Shown here piece after piece: positions 44,001 to 51,339 of a DNA stretch of 64,000 nt. The DNA lies in contig NZ_WEGK01000019.1 of the NCBI RefSeq assembly GCF_009604405.1, positions 62,001-126,000 on the forward strand, given 5' to 3'. A program made the translations under genes and the position numbers. Source of the DNA: Nocardia macrotermitis (GTDB lineage: Bacteria; Actinomycetota; Actinomycetes; Mycobacteriales; Mycobacteriaceae). Positions within the stretch are counted from its first letter, which is position 1. Each line of letters begins with the position of its first letter. The notes beneath the pieces are model-generated. The model saw nothing but the letters and a program-made list of their open reading frames with translations. It did not search any database and was not told the DNA's origin.

Positions 44001-44278
44001 ACCTGCCCGGCGCCGGCCTCGCGCAGCGCGCTGGCCAGATATTCGAAGTACTCGACGTGCCCGCCCTGATACGAGCTGATCGCGACGCCCTGCGCGTCCT
44101 CGGTGAGCACCGCGTCGACCACCTCTTGGACGGCACGGTTGTGCCCGAGGTGGATGACTTCCGCGCCCTGCGCTTGCAGGATGCGCCGCATGATGTTGAT
44201 CGCGGCGTCGTGCCCGTCGAACAGGGCCGCGGAGGTCACGAAGCGAACCGGGTTAACGGGAGTGTGCAGGTCGGCCAT
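41048..44278 (-). CDS. icmF: fused isobutyryl-CoA mutase IcmF
   Basis: A B12-dependent mutase fused to its own G-protein chaperone (1076 aa). Order: B12-binding domain (DGHDAAINIMRRIL, about residue 21; QGGHVEYF; FGGGGGVI), MeaI-like GTPase (Walker A GTGGSGKSSLTD, about 200-430; NKFERRGAADALRD), then the catalytic TIM barrel (from about 560; GVFPFKRDNEDPARMFAGEG, VSMTINGPAP). The FPF in place of the R-x-Y-AG of methylmalonyl-CoA mutase points to isobutyryl/butyryl-CoA (or pivalyl/isovaleryl-CoA) as substrate. The start is ATG 44278 with GGAGG 5 nt upstream. An inverted repeat overlaps its promoter. Confidence 0.93.
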   Translation of the reverse strand: MADLHTPVNPVRFVTSAALFDGHDAAINIMRRILQAQGAEVIHLGHNRAVQEVVDAVLTEDAQGVAISSYQGGHVEYFEYLASALREAGAGQVRIFGGGGGVIVDEEINRLSAAGVRIFSPEDGQRLGLPGMINELVRDCDVDLSREPADIEAVLAGDRRALARTITCLQQDALPEADLATLRAAAAARNVPVLGITGTGGSGKSSLTDELVRRLRSDQQDKLRVAILAVDPTRRRGGGALLGDRIRMNSLDGEHIYFRSLATRGAHELPVNTDTMILACKAAGYDLVILETPGIGQGDAAIIDHVDLSLYVMTPEFGAASQLEKIDMLDFADVVAINKFERRGAADALRDVSRQLIRNREAFTSTPDDMPVFGTSAATFNDDGVTALYQHLAARLAESGLPVAEGVLPRVETRASTRFAQIIPPARVRYLAEIAETVRSYHAETAAQIVAAQRVQRFELVLEELVGNAAASDGESAVATLLDAARTELSANNAALLKDWPALAESYRGEEQVVHIRDRELRTTLRRKSLSGSSIPRVALPRFTDHGELLRFLRAENLPGRFPFTAGVFPFKRDNEDPARMFAGEGDPFRTNRRFKVLSEHAEATRLSTAFDSVTLYGHDPAERPDIYGKVGTSGVSIATLDDMKALYDGFDLTAPTTSVSMTINGPAPTILAFFLNTAIDQALQRFSDSEGRAPDAAEAAGIRARTLATVRGTVQADILKEDQGQNTCIFSTEFSLRMMADIQEWFVRNDVRNFYSVSISGYHIAEAGANPISQLAFTLSNGFTYVEAYLARGMNIDDFAPNLSFFFSNGMDPEYSVIGRVARRIWAVAMRDKYGANERSQKLKYHVQTSGRSLHAQEMNFNDIRTTLQALIALYDNCNSLHTNAYDEAVTTPTEESVRRALAIQLIINREWGLAMNENPLQGSFIIDELTDLVEEAVLREFERISERGGVLGAMETGYQRGRIQDESMLYEQRKHDGTLPIIGVNTFRNPHGEEHREIELARGTEEEKQSQLHRTHDFQADHRDAAHAALARLDAAARTDENVFEVLMDAARVCTLQQVTDAFFTVGGQYRRNV

Positions 44279-44310
44279 GACATCCTCCATCAGAGAGGCC
44301 GTCGAATAAA

Positions 44311-44338
44311 TTTGATGTCCCGATAGTAGGACGTCAAA
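44311..44338 (-). promoter_or_regulatory. icmF promoter with inverted repeat
   Basis: TTTGATGTCC (44311-44320) and GGACGTCAAA (44329-44338) form 10-bp arms with one mismatch around an 8-bp spacer. The spacer contains ATAGTA, which on the minus strand is TACTAT, a good -10 box for icmF. A repressor bound here would block the promoter. Confidence 0.6.
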
Positions 44339-44473
44339 GTAACTGTACTGTGGCCGGGGTCGCCGCGCCAGCGTTCCGGCGCGTCGTGATGGGGTGGGTC
44401 ACACCCGCAACTTCGAGTGGATATCCGAATCTAGGATGACCTAACAATGGCCCGACGGTGGGAAGGACAGCAG

Positions 44474-45556
44474 ATGAGCGAGCCCGAGGTTCTGATCGAG
44501 GTGCGCGACGGGCTCGGCCTGATCACGCTCAACCGGCCCAGGGCCATCAACGCGCTCAACCACCCGATGGCCACGGCCATCCTCGACGCCCTGCGTAGCT
44601 GGGCCGACGACGACCGGGTGCGGACCGTGGTGCTCACCGGCGCGGGCGAGCGCGGGCTGTGCGCGGGCGGCGATATCGTCGCCATCCACCGCGACGCGAA
44701 GAACGCCGTCGAGAACGGCGACACCTCCGGCGTCGACTCGCCCAGCGGGCGGTTCTGGCGCGACGAATACATTCTCAACGCGCTCATCGGCCGGTACGCC
44801 AAGCCGTATGTGGCGATCATGGACGGCATCGTGATGGGCGGCGGCGTCGGCCTGTCCGGGCACGCCGGGTATCGGGTGGTGACCGAGCGGTCGATGGTCG
44901 GGATGCCCGAGACCGGAATCGGTTTCGTCCCCGATGTGGGCGGCACCTATCTGCTCTCGCACGCGCCCGGCGAGATCGGCACGCACGTCGCGCTGACCAC
45001 CGCGCGGATGAGCGCCGGAGATGCCATCGCCGCCGGATTCGCCGACTATTTCGTTCCCTCGGAACAGATTCCGGCCCTGCTGGACGCGCTGCACACGACC
45101 GAACCCGATATCGCGATCGCGAAATTCGCTCAGCCGGCGCCGGTTTCGTCCTTCGTCGCGAACAAGGACTGGATAGATTCCTGCTACGGCGCGGACACCG
45201 TCGAGGAGATCGTGTCCCGGTTGCAGAGTGACGGCCGGGCCGAGGCCGCGCGTGCCGCCGCCGATATCCTCTCGAAATCACCTGTGGCGCTGAAGGTTAC
45301 GCTGCGATCGCTGCGGGCCGCGGGCGCCGCCGCGAATCTCGAGGAAGCGTTGGATCAGGAGTATCGGGTCTCGATCGCCGCGCTGCGCACGCACGATCTG
45401 GTCGAGGGTATCCGCGCACAGGTCATCGACAAGGATCGCGACCCGCACTGGTCGCCGGCCACCCTCGCCGAGGTCACCGACGCCGACGTCGAGCCGTATT
45501 TCCGCGCACTCGGCGACCACGAATTGGGCCTGGCCGCACCGCGCGCCGCAGGCTGA
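44474..45556 (+). CDS. 3-hydroxyisobutyryl-CoA hydrolase / enoyl-CoA hydratase family protein
   Basis: A 360-aa crotonase-superfamily protein of the length and pattern of HIBYL-CoA hydrolase (valine breakdown): LITLNRPRAINALNHPMATA, oxyanion-hole segments GAGERGLCAGGDIVAIH and GIVMGGGVGLSGHAGYRVVT, then MPETGIGFVPDVGGTYLLS, and the long C-terminus with SFVANKDWID. I start at ATG 44474 (MSEPEVLIEV) with GGAAGGA upstream; an ATG at 44447 lies 9 nt from a TAGGAT -10 box (44432-44437). Divergent from icmF. Confidence 0.88.
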   Translation: MSEPEVLIEVRDGLGLITLNRPRAINALNHPMATAILDALRSWADDDRVRTVVLTGAGERGLCAGGDIVAIHRDAKNAVENGDTSGVDSPSGRFWRDEYILNALIGRYAKPYVAIMDGIVMGGGVGLSGHAGYRVVTERSMVGMPETGIGFVPDVGGTYLLSHAPGEIGTHVALTTARMSAGDAIAAGFADYFVPSEQIPALLDALHTTEPDIAIAKFAQPAPVSSFVANKDWIDSCYGADTVEEIVSRLQSDGRAEAARAAADILSKSPVALKVTLRSLRAAGAAANLEEALDQEYRVSIAALRTHDLVEGIRAQVIDKDRDPHWSPATLAEVTDADVEPYFRALGDHELGLAAPRAAG

Positions 45557-45594
45557 ATCATCGAGCAATTCGAATCATCAACCAAGCCGAGGCG

Positions 45595-45624
45595 ATCGGT
45601 GACCACTCGGCTAGGGTCACCGAT
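45595..45624 (+). promoter_or_regulatory. enoyl-CoA hydratase promoter with perfect inverted repeat
   Basis: ATCGGTGACC (45595-45604) and its exact complement GGTCACCGAT (45615-45624) with a 10-bp spacer. The -10 box TAGGGT (45612-45617) overlaps the right arm. Probable operator. Confidence 0.55.
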
Positions 45625-45654
45625 GTCCGGACTCGATCGGGAGAGGAACACCAG

Positions 45655-46467
45655 ATGACTTCGCAGGACGAATCCGCACCGCAGGGCAGCGGACCGGAAT
45701 TCGAGACCATTCTCCTGGAGCGCACCGGCCGCGTCGCGGTGCTCACGCTGAACCGGCCCAAGGCCCTCAACGCGCTCAATTCCCAAGTACTGCTGGATGT
45801 TTCGGCGGCGCTGGACCTGCTGGAGAACGACGAGAGCGTCGGCGCGGTCGTGCTCACCGGATCCGAGCGGGCCTTCGCCGCGGGTGCGGATATCAAGGAG
45901 ATGCAGAGCAAGTCCTATATGGACATGTTCCTGGTTGATCACTTCGGCGGCTGGGACCGGGTGGCCGCGTTCCGCAAGCCGATCATCGCCGCCGTCGCCG
46001 GATACGCCCTGGGCGGCGGGTGCGAACTGGCCATGATGTGCGATCTGCTGATCGCCGCGGACAACGCGAAATTCGGTCAGCCGGAGATCAAACTGGGCAT
46101 CATCCCCGGTATGGGCGGGTCGCAGCGGCTGACCAAGGCCGTGGGCAAGGCCAAGGCGATGGATCTCATCCTGACCGGCCGCAATATGGACGCCGAGGAG
46201 GCCGAGCGCGCGGGTCTGGTCTCGCGCATCGTCCCGGCCGCGGACCTGCTGACCGTGGCCCTCGAGACGGCGCAGACCATCGCGTCCATGTCGCTGCCCT
46301 CGGTGATGATCGCCAAGGAGTCGGTGAACCGGGCGTTCGAGACCACCCTCGGCGAGGGGCTGCGGTTCGAGCGCCGGGTGTTCCACTCGCTGTTCGCGAC
46401 CGAGGATCAGAAGGAAGGGATGGCCGCGTTCGTGGAGAAGCGCGCGGCCGATTTCCACAACCGCTGA
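45655..46467 (+). CDS. enoyl-CoA hydratase (EchA8-like)
   Basis: A 270-aa enoyl-CoA hydratase of beta-oxidation: VLTLNRPKALNALNSQVLLD, GSERAFAAGADIKEMQSKSY, GYALGGGCELAMMCDLLIAA and FGQPEIKLGIIPGMGGSQRL hold the oxyanion hole and the two catalytic glutamates. The first 15 residues are an extra hydrophilic extension. ATG 45655 follows GGAGAGGAA. An inverted repeat covers its promoter. Confidence 0.92.
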   Translation: MTSQDESAPQGSGPEFETILLERTGRVAVLTLNRPKALNALNSQVLLDVSAALDLLENDESVGAVVLTGSERAFAAGADIKEMQSKSYMDMFLVDHFGGWDRVAAFRKPIIAAVAGYALGGGCELAMMCDLLIAADNAKFGQPEIKLGIIPGMGGSQRLTKAVGKAKAMDLILTGRNMDAEEAERAGLVSRIVPAADLLTVALETAQTIASMSLPSVMIAKESVNRAFETTLGEGLRFERRVFHSLFATEDQKEGMAAFVEKRAADFHNR

Positions 46468-46504
46468 GCGCTGCGGGCGGGATATTTCCCGTAGTCTCGG
46501 CTGG

Positions 46505-47023
46505 GTGTGGAAGCAGGTGGCAGGGGCGGCGGTGTTGACCTGCGCGGTGCTGTCGGTGGCCGGGTGCGGCAGTGCGGGCGGTCCGTCCGCGGCGCCGCGA
46601 TCGAGTGTGCCCGCCGTCCCGGCGCAGGCCGTCGCGATCGGGCGGTGTGGTTCGGTCTCGGACGCCGATATCGCCCGCGCCACTGGGCTCACCGGCGTGC
46701 AGCAGGTGGCCGCGAATCCCATGCGATGCAGCTGGGATGCAGGCACGGGTGCGGATTACGCGGTGATCTTCCAGTGGTTCCGCGGCGTTTCGCTGCCGGA
46801 TCGGCGCGGGCAGGTCACCCTCGGTACGCCGTCGACCGTGCAGGTCGCGGGGCGTCCGGGCATGCTGTGGTCGGGCGCGAAGGCGTGTGAGATCGCGGTC
46901 GCCTCGGGCGGGAACGATTTCATCGACTGGATACTCACCGGCAGCGGGCTCGAACCCGCACGGCCGCAAGGATGTTCGGACCTCGAGCAACTCGCCGCCG
47001 ACACTCTCGCGAAGGTGGGATGA
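46505..47023 (+). CDS. DUF3558-type lipoprotein 1
   Basis: A 172-aa exported lipoprotein: signal sequence AGAAVLTCAVLSVAGCGSAGG with the lipobox Cys at about residue 22. The mature part carries the DUF3558 pattern (IGRCGSVSDADIARATGL, MRCSWDAG, KACEIAVA, QGCSDLEQLA) with paired Cys, probably disulfides. GTG 46505 is 7 nt from TAGTCT (46492-46497), leaderless. The stop overlaps the next start (ATGA). Function unknown; these lipoproteins are typical of Nocardia and relatives. Confidence 0.87.
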   Translation: MWKQVAGAAVLTCAVLSVAGCGSAGGPSAAPRSSVPAVPAQAVAIGRCGSVSDADIARATGLTGVQQVAANPMRCSWDAGTGADYAVIFQWFRGVSLPDRRGQVTLGTPSTVQVAGRPGMLWSGAKACEIAVASGGNDFIDWILTGSGLEPARPQGCSDLEQLAADTLAKVG

Positions 47024-47535
47024 CGATGCGGGCGATGGGCAGGGCGGCGCTCGCGGTGCTGGTGGTCGCGACGGTGGCCGGATGTTCCGGCGGCGGCACC
47101 CCGCAGACGCAGAGCACCCCGGCCGCGGCGGCGAACATTCTCGCCGGGTGCGGTCCGGTGAGCGATCAGGCCATCGCCGGACAGCTGCGGGCGACCTCGG
47201 TGCGTCGGGAGAGCGCGCCGACCACGTGTACTTGGATCGCGCAAACCCCCAGCGGCACAATCGATATCAGCTACAGCTGGTTCTCCGGGGATGTGCTGAT
47301 GCGGGAGACGCAGGTCGCCGCGCAGTACGGGTATTCGATCGAGAAAGTGGTGGTCGACCGATTCGGCGCGATGTACTGGCGTGATCCGCAGGACCCGAGC
47401 AGTTGCGGGGTGACCGCCGCCGACGGCGGAACGGTCACCTGGTGGGTGCAGAATCGCGACCGTGCCGCGCAACCCGATCCGTGTCCCGCCGCGATGAGCC
47501 TGATGCACACCACACTGACCTTCGACGGTATCTGA
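47020..47535 (+). CDS. DUF3558-type lipoprotein 2
   Basis: A 171-aa paralogue of the preceding gene: signal sequence (MRAMGRAALAVLVVATVAGC) with a lipobox, then AGCGPVSDQAIAGQLRATSV, TTCTWIAQTPSGTIDISYSW and PSSCGVTAADGG. The shared Cys pattern suggests a tandem duplication. It starts inside the stop codon of the first copy. Confidence 0.86.
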   Translation: MTMRAMGRAALAVLVVATVAGCSGGGTPQTQSTPAAAANILAGCGPVSDQAIAGQLRATSVRRESAPTTCTWIAQTPSGTIDISYSWFSGDVLMRETQVAAQYGYSIEKVVVDRFGAMYWRDPQDPSSCGVTAADGGTVTWWVQNRDRAAQPDPCPAAMSLMHTTLTFDGI

Positions 47536-47545
47536 GAATCCGAAA

Positions 47546-48622
47546 TCACTTGGGCGGCAACTGATTCACCGGAGTACCCGCAATCTCGACCGGGGTCGGC
47601 GTGGTGTTGCGCGGGGCCGGGGAGGTCGAATCCCGGTTCGTACTCAGCAGACCCGCGACCGTCGCGCCCAGGGTAGCCGTAACGGCAAGTGCGGCAACGA
47701 GTTTGCGTTTGGACACCGGCGCGGTCTCGACGGGGCGCAGCGTCGGGCGGGCTCCGAATCGCACGCCCCGCACCCGGCGGGCCGAGGGCAGCTGGGTCGC
47801 CATCAGCACCGCGCCGCGCGCGGAGACGAATTCCGGTTCCGGATCGTAGATGACCGGCAGATCCAGCAGTTGTCCGAGCGCGTCGCGGATGCCGGGATTG
47901 CGGGAACAGCCGCCGAGCAGGGCGATCGCCTTCGGCGGGACACCGGTCTCCTCGATCATCTGCCGCACGTACGACACCGAATGGTGAATTCCGGCGTCGG
48001 CCAATTCCTCGAAATCGCTGCGCGTCACCACCATTCGCGCACCGCTGCTCGGATCGGTCGCGGTCAGCACCGGTTCGGCGGTCAACGCCTCCTTGTAGGC
48101 GCGGCTGGTCGGTTTATCGATACTGAGTCCGCTGTGTGCCAGATGCCACCGCAGCAGCGCGTCGTGTCCGTCGCCGCCCAGCACGGTGCTGCGGCGGACC
48201 GCGAGAATGGCGTCGGTGGCGCAATCGGCCTCGGTGACCGTCAGCCCGGACGCGCCCAGATCGTAGAGCAGCACCGCGCCGTCGTCGGGGAGTTGCCCGC
48301 TGAAACGCAGGTAACGCAGCTGGGCCAGCGGTTCGTCGACGATGGTCAGGCGGCTGCGTCCGGCCTGGGCGCGCACCGCCTCCTCGTGCAGGGAGCAGCG
48401 GCAGGTGACCGCGATACCGGTGATGAACTCCTCGCGTTGCGCGGCCGCGTCCCGCATCAGCCGGATGGCCGTGAACACCGATTCCTCGACGCCACCCCCG
48501 GCTCGGCGCGGCACGGTGCAGCGATCGATCGGTGGCAGATGCGGCTGATCGGAGTGCGTCAACATCGCGCGGGCTCCTCCAGCGCCCGCCGACACCCCCA
48601 AGACCAGCACCATGGCCTCCAT
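47546..48622 (-). CDS. Hsp70-fold (actin-like ATPase) membrane-anchored protein
   Basis: A 358-aa protein with an Hsp70/actin ATPase-like fold: LVLGVSAGAGGARAMLTH, VLLYDLGASGLTVTEADC (phosphate 2), ALLGGCSRNPGIRDALGQLL (adenosine motif) and SARGAVLMATQ. No substrate-binding domain follows. A basic segment and one transmembrane helix (LVAALAVTATLGATVAGLL) lead to a short Thr/Pro-rich tail, presumably outside. Relatives occur in mycobacteria and Nocardia with no known role. ATG 48622 follows AAAGG. Confidence 0.78.
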   Translation of the reverse strand: MEAMVLVLGVSAGAGGARAMLTHSDQPHLPPIDRCTVPRRAGGGVEESVFTAIRLMRDAAAQREEFITGIAVTCRCSLHEEAVRAQAGRSRLTIVDEPLAQLRYLRFSGQLPDDGAVLLYDLGASGLTVTEADCATDAILAVRRSTVLGGDGHDALLRWHLAHSGLSIDKPTSRAYKEALTAEPVLTATDPSSGARMVVTRSDFEELADAGIHHSVSYVRQMIEETGVPPKAIALLGGCSRNPGIRDALGQLLDLPVIYDPEPEFVSARGAVLMATQLPSARRVRGVRFGARPTLRPVETAPVSKRKLVAALAVTATLGATVAGLLSTNRDSTSPAPRNTTPTPVEIAGTPVNQLPPK

Positions 48623-48756
48623 GGTGAACCTTTCGCGCCCGGATGGGAAGGTCATGGGGGTCATGTCGCTGGCAGGATGCTGAATGGTTATCCGGAGGGG
48701 GTGCGATCAGCGTTCGAAACCGGAATTCGTGCCTACCGGTCGGATGGTTGCGCCCG

Positions 48757-49293
48757 TCAGGACCAGTGTGTCGGCGTGTCGCCGATATCGAAATCGCCTG
48801 CCGCTCGTCGGAACTCCGACAGTAGCTGCAATAGCTGGCGCAGTCGCTGCGGCGGCAGGCCGGGACGGGCGAAGACCGAATCGTTCAATTCCTCGGTCGC
48901 CTGCGCGACCACTCGGCGACCGGCCTCGGTGATCTCGATCAACGTCGCGCGCCGGTCACTCGGATGCGGGACCCGTTTGACCAGTTCGGCGGCCTCGAGC
49001 CGGTCGACGGTATTGGTGACGCTGGTCGGATGCACCTGCAACCGGGCACTGGCCACCGCCATCGGCAACGCCCCCGTCCGGCTGAAACTCAGCAGCGCCA
49101 GCAGTTCGTACCGCGAGAACGTCAACCCCGAGGGCCGCAGCGCCTCGTCCACCCGCGCCATCACGATCTGCTGCGCCCGCACCAGCGACGTCACCGCCGC
49201 CATCCCGTCCGCGACCTCCCCCCAACCGTGCGAAGTCCACTGGCGATGGGCCTCTGCGATCGGGTCCAGGGGCAGCGGGCGGGGTGTAGCCAT
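48757..49293 (-). CDS. MarR-family transcriptional regulator
   Basis: A 178-aa winged-helix regulator: LTFSRYELLALLSFSRTGAL, LQVHPTSVTNTVDRLEAAEL and the wing VKRVPHPSDRRATLIEITEA. Target and ligand are unknown. ATG 49293 is 7 nt from TAGACT on the minus strand (49301-49306), leaderless. The Hsp70-fold gene follows 134 bp downstream in the same direction. Confidence 0.9.
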   Translation of the reverse strand: MATPRPLPLDPIAEAHRQWTSHGWGEVADGMAAVTSLVRAQQIVMARVDEALRPSGLTFSRYELLALLSFSRTGALPMAVASARLQVHPTSVTNTVDRLEAAELVKRVPHPSDRRATLIEITEAGRRVVAQATEELNDSVFARPGLPPQRLRQLLQLLSEFRRAAGDFDIGDTPTHWS

Positions 49294-49432
49294 GCCGACG
49301 AGTCTAGTGGGGAGGCCCAGAATGCCGGTTCCCGTGTCATACGGGTGTGAGCGCCCCAATAAGTCGGTTTTCGATCATGGTGACCGCAATCCTGTGCCGC
49401 CGGGACTTCGAAAGGCATTATCGAATTCCGAT

Positions 49433-49504
49433 GCGGGTGTGCCTGAGTGGTTTAGGGGGCGGTCTGCAAAACCGTGTACGCGGGTTCGATTCCCGCCACT
49501 CGCT
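49433..49504 (+). tRNA. tRNA-Cys (GCA)
   Basis: A complete cloverleaf: acceptor arms GCGGGTG (49433-49439) and CACTCGC (49497-49503) with one G-U pair, anticodon GCA at 49466-49468 in GGTCTGCAAAACC, T arm GCGGGTTCGATTCCCGC, discriminator T. The CCA end is not encoded. A hairpin element (copy B) starts 8 nt after its 3' end. Confidence 0.96.
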
Positions 49505-49511
49505 CTGTATC

Positions 49512-49630
49512 TTTGGCCTCCGCTTCGCTCCGGCGGGTTCGCGGCCCCCTTGAGCCTCGCCGATGAGCCCCGTGTCGGGCACTCGTTCCTCGCACCCGCC
49601 ACGCGTCTCATCGGCGAGCCGGGCCGCGAC
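49512..49630. repeat. 119-nt hairpin element, copy B
   Basis: Nearly identical to copy A. Outer arms GTTCGCGGCCC (49537-49547) and GGGCCGCGAC, inner arms CTCGCCGATGAG and CTCATCGGCGAG (12 perfect pairs; copy A has CA/CA where B pairs G-C). It begins 8 nt after the mature tRNA-Cys end. Confidence 0.85.
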
Positions 49631-49636
49631 GGTGTC

Positions 49637-49755
49637 CTTGGCCTTCGCTCCGCTCCGGCGGGTTCGCGGCCCCTCGAGGCTCACCGGTCGGCCCCGTGTC
49701 GGGCACTCGTTCCTCGCACCCGCCACGCGTCCGACCGGCAAGCCGGGCCGCGAAC
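49637..49755. repeat. 119-nt hairpin element, copy C
   Basis: Directly follows copy B after 6 bp. Outer arms GTTCGCGGCCC (49662-49672) and GGGCCGCGAAC (49745-49755). The inner stem has changed to CCGGTCGG (49684-49691) / CCGACCGG (49731-49738), against CCGATGAG/CTCATCGG in A and B: three base pairs changed on both sides with pairing kept. Confidence 0.85.
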
Positions 49756-49803
49756 ATTGCTGTCGGCGTTCAACGGGGTTGGCGGAACCGGGTCGGAATG
49801 TGG

Positions 49804-51264
49804 CTAGCCCAGGCCCGAAAAGTCGCGTAGGACAACGTGGTTGCGGTCGGCGGTGGTGCCGAGGGTGTATTCGGGGATGAGGCCGAGGTATTCGGCGCGG
49901 CTGCGGGTGCTCCAGCGGCGGGCGGCGGGGGTGCGGGTCTTGTAGAAGTTGACGGTGTAGCCGCCCTCGTAGACGCGGACGAGGGTGTAGCCGCCGGGGT
50001 ATTCCTTGACCGCGCCCACCTCGAGGAATTCGACGTTCAGTGGGAGGTCGGGGGCGGTGCGGCGGTTGCGGTGGGTGTGGCCCGCGTGATGCAGGAAGAC
50101 GCCGGGGGCGGTGCGGTAGAGGTTCTGCAGGGTGGTCGCGTCGGCGCGGTTCAGGATGAAATCGGGGCCGTTGATATTGGACAGGGCCGAATTCTGCGTG
50201 ACCGGGTGATGGCCGAAAACCAGTGTCGGACGGTCCGGATCGGCGCGCAGCACCTCGCGCAGGTGAGCGAACTGATCGGGATCGATGGTGCCGCCCGCTT
50301 GGTCGAGGCGGGTGGTGTCCAGGCCGAGCAGGCGCAGCTCGCCTACCCGATGATCGACGAGTTGTCCTCGCGCGCCGAATGATTCGCCCCAGCAGTCGTG
50401 GTGATCGGCGTCGGACACCGGGCGGCACGCGGCGTAGTCAGCGCCGACGTGCGGTCGGTCGTGATTGCCGCGCACGGCGAACCAATCCCGTCCGGATCTG
50501 CCCCAGCTGTCCAGATGTGCTCGGACGGCACGACTTTGGTCCGGTGTGGCTTCCGCGGTGAGGTCACCGGCCAGCAGTAGCTGGTTCGCGCCGCGGTCGG
50601 GTCGCCGCAGATCGTCGAGCATCGCGGTCAGCATCACCTCGGGATAGGGTGCCAGCCCCGGCTCCTGGCGCACGCCCGGCGGAAATCCGTTCGTGATCAG
50701 ACCGGCGATCTCCTCGCCGAAATGCACGTCGTTGCACAGCGCGACGGTGCGCAGCAGACGGCCCGGCGGCAGTGCGAGGGTGCTGAAAACCCCTGTGCAT
50801 TCGGGACTTCCGGGCAGATGCGTCACGACGGTCGCCGCCGGAACCGCGCGCACGCCGTCGGACCACGCCTCGAAACGGTAGCTGCGTCCGGGTTCGAGCC
50901 CGGTGACTTCGGCGTAGTGGTAGGGCGTGCGGTCCGCGTCGTCGTGCACGAGCCTGGCCGGGCCCACCGCATCGGCCGGAGTCAGGCGGACCTGCGTGCC
51001 CGCATCCACCGGGATCCGATTACCGGCCGCATCGGTTCCCAGTGTGGTCCAGGTCGCAATCGCCGAGGTCGGCGTCAGCGTGACCACCTCGAGATCGGTT
51101 GCGATCATCGAATTCGGTTGTGCCCGAGCGGTTCCCGTCGCCAACATGATCGGTGCGGCAGCCAGCGCCGCCAGCATCCGTCGCCGATTCGGACCACAGC
51201 ACGTCATCAGCGCATCCCCGTTCGCACCCGTTCCGCCCGCCGACGCGAGCGTGGTCACCGTCAT
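49804..51264 (-). CDS. exported metallophosphoesterase with N-terminal fibronectin-like domain
   Basis: A 486-aa calcineurin-like phosphoesterase. A twin-arginine type signal (GPNRRRMLAALAAAPIMLAT, ending ARAQP) predicts Tat export. Then comes a purple-acid-phosphatase-like beta domain (about 55-150) and the catalytic domain with metal ligands in LCNDVHFGE, LLLAGDLTAE, VRGNHDRP, VFGHHPVT and HHAGHTHRNR. ATG 51264 is 5 nt from TAGTCT (51270-51275); an internal ATG at 51207 gives a shorter, more usual Tat signal. The substrate is unknown. Confidence 0.88.
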   Translation of the reverse strand: MTVTTLASAGGTGANGDALMTCCGPNRRRMLAALAAAPIMLATGTARAQPNSMIATDLEVVTLTPTSAIATWTTLGTDAAGNRIPVDAGTQVRLTPADAVGPARLVHDDADRTPYHYAEVTGLEPGRSYRFEAWSDGVRAVPAATVVTHLPGSPECTGVFSTLALPPGRLLRTVALCNDVHFGEEIAGLITNGFPPGVRQEPGLAPYPEVMLTAMLDDLRRPDRGANQLLLAGDLTAEATPDQSRAVRAHLDSWGRSGRDWFAVRGNHDRPHVGADYAACRPVSDADHHDCWGESFGARGQLVDHRVGELRLLGLDTTRLDQAGGTIDPDQFAHLREVLRADPDRPTLVFGHHPVTQNSALSNINGPDFILNRADATTLQNLYRTAPGVFLHHAGHTHRNRRTAPDLPLNVEFLEVGAVKEYPGGYTLVRVYEGGYTVNFYKTRTPAARRWSTRSRAEYLGLIPEYTLGTTADRNHVVLRDFSGLG

Positions 51265-51339
51265 CGCGCAGACTACGGCACGTGGGTGTCGCGGGCACGA
51301 CGGTCCCGGGTGATTCGCGGTCGTCGGCGACCCGGGGAT

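Noticed and set aside
44279..44446. Cobalamin riboswitch in front of the B12-dependent icmF
   Set aside because: The leader is only about 40 nt after the predicted -10 box and lacks the B12 box and the long multi-stem fold.
49512..49755. Insertion sequence remnants after tRNA-Cys (integration site)
   Set aside because: No transposase or integrase, no duplicated tRNA 3' end and no target-site duplication; the same element follows the fadE protein-coding gene, so it is better explained as the 119-nt hairpin family.
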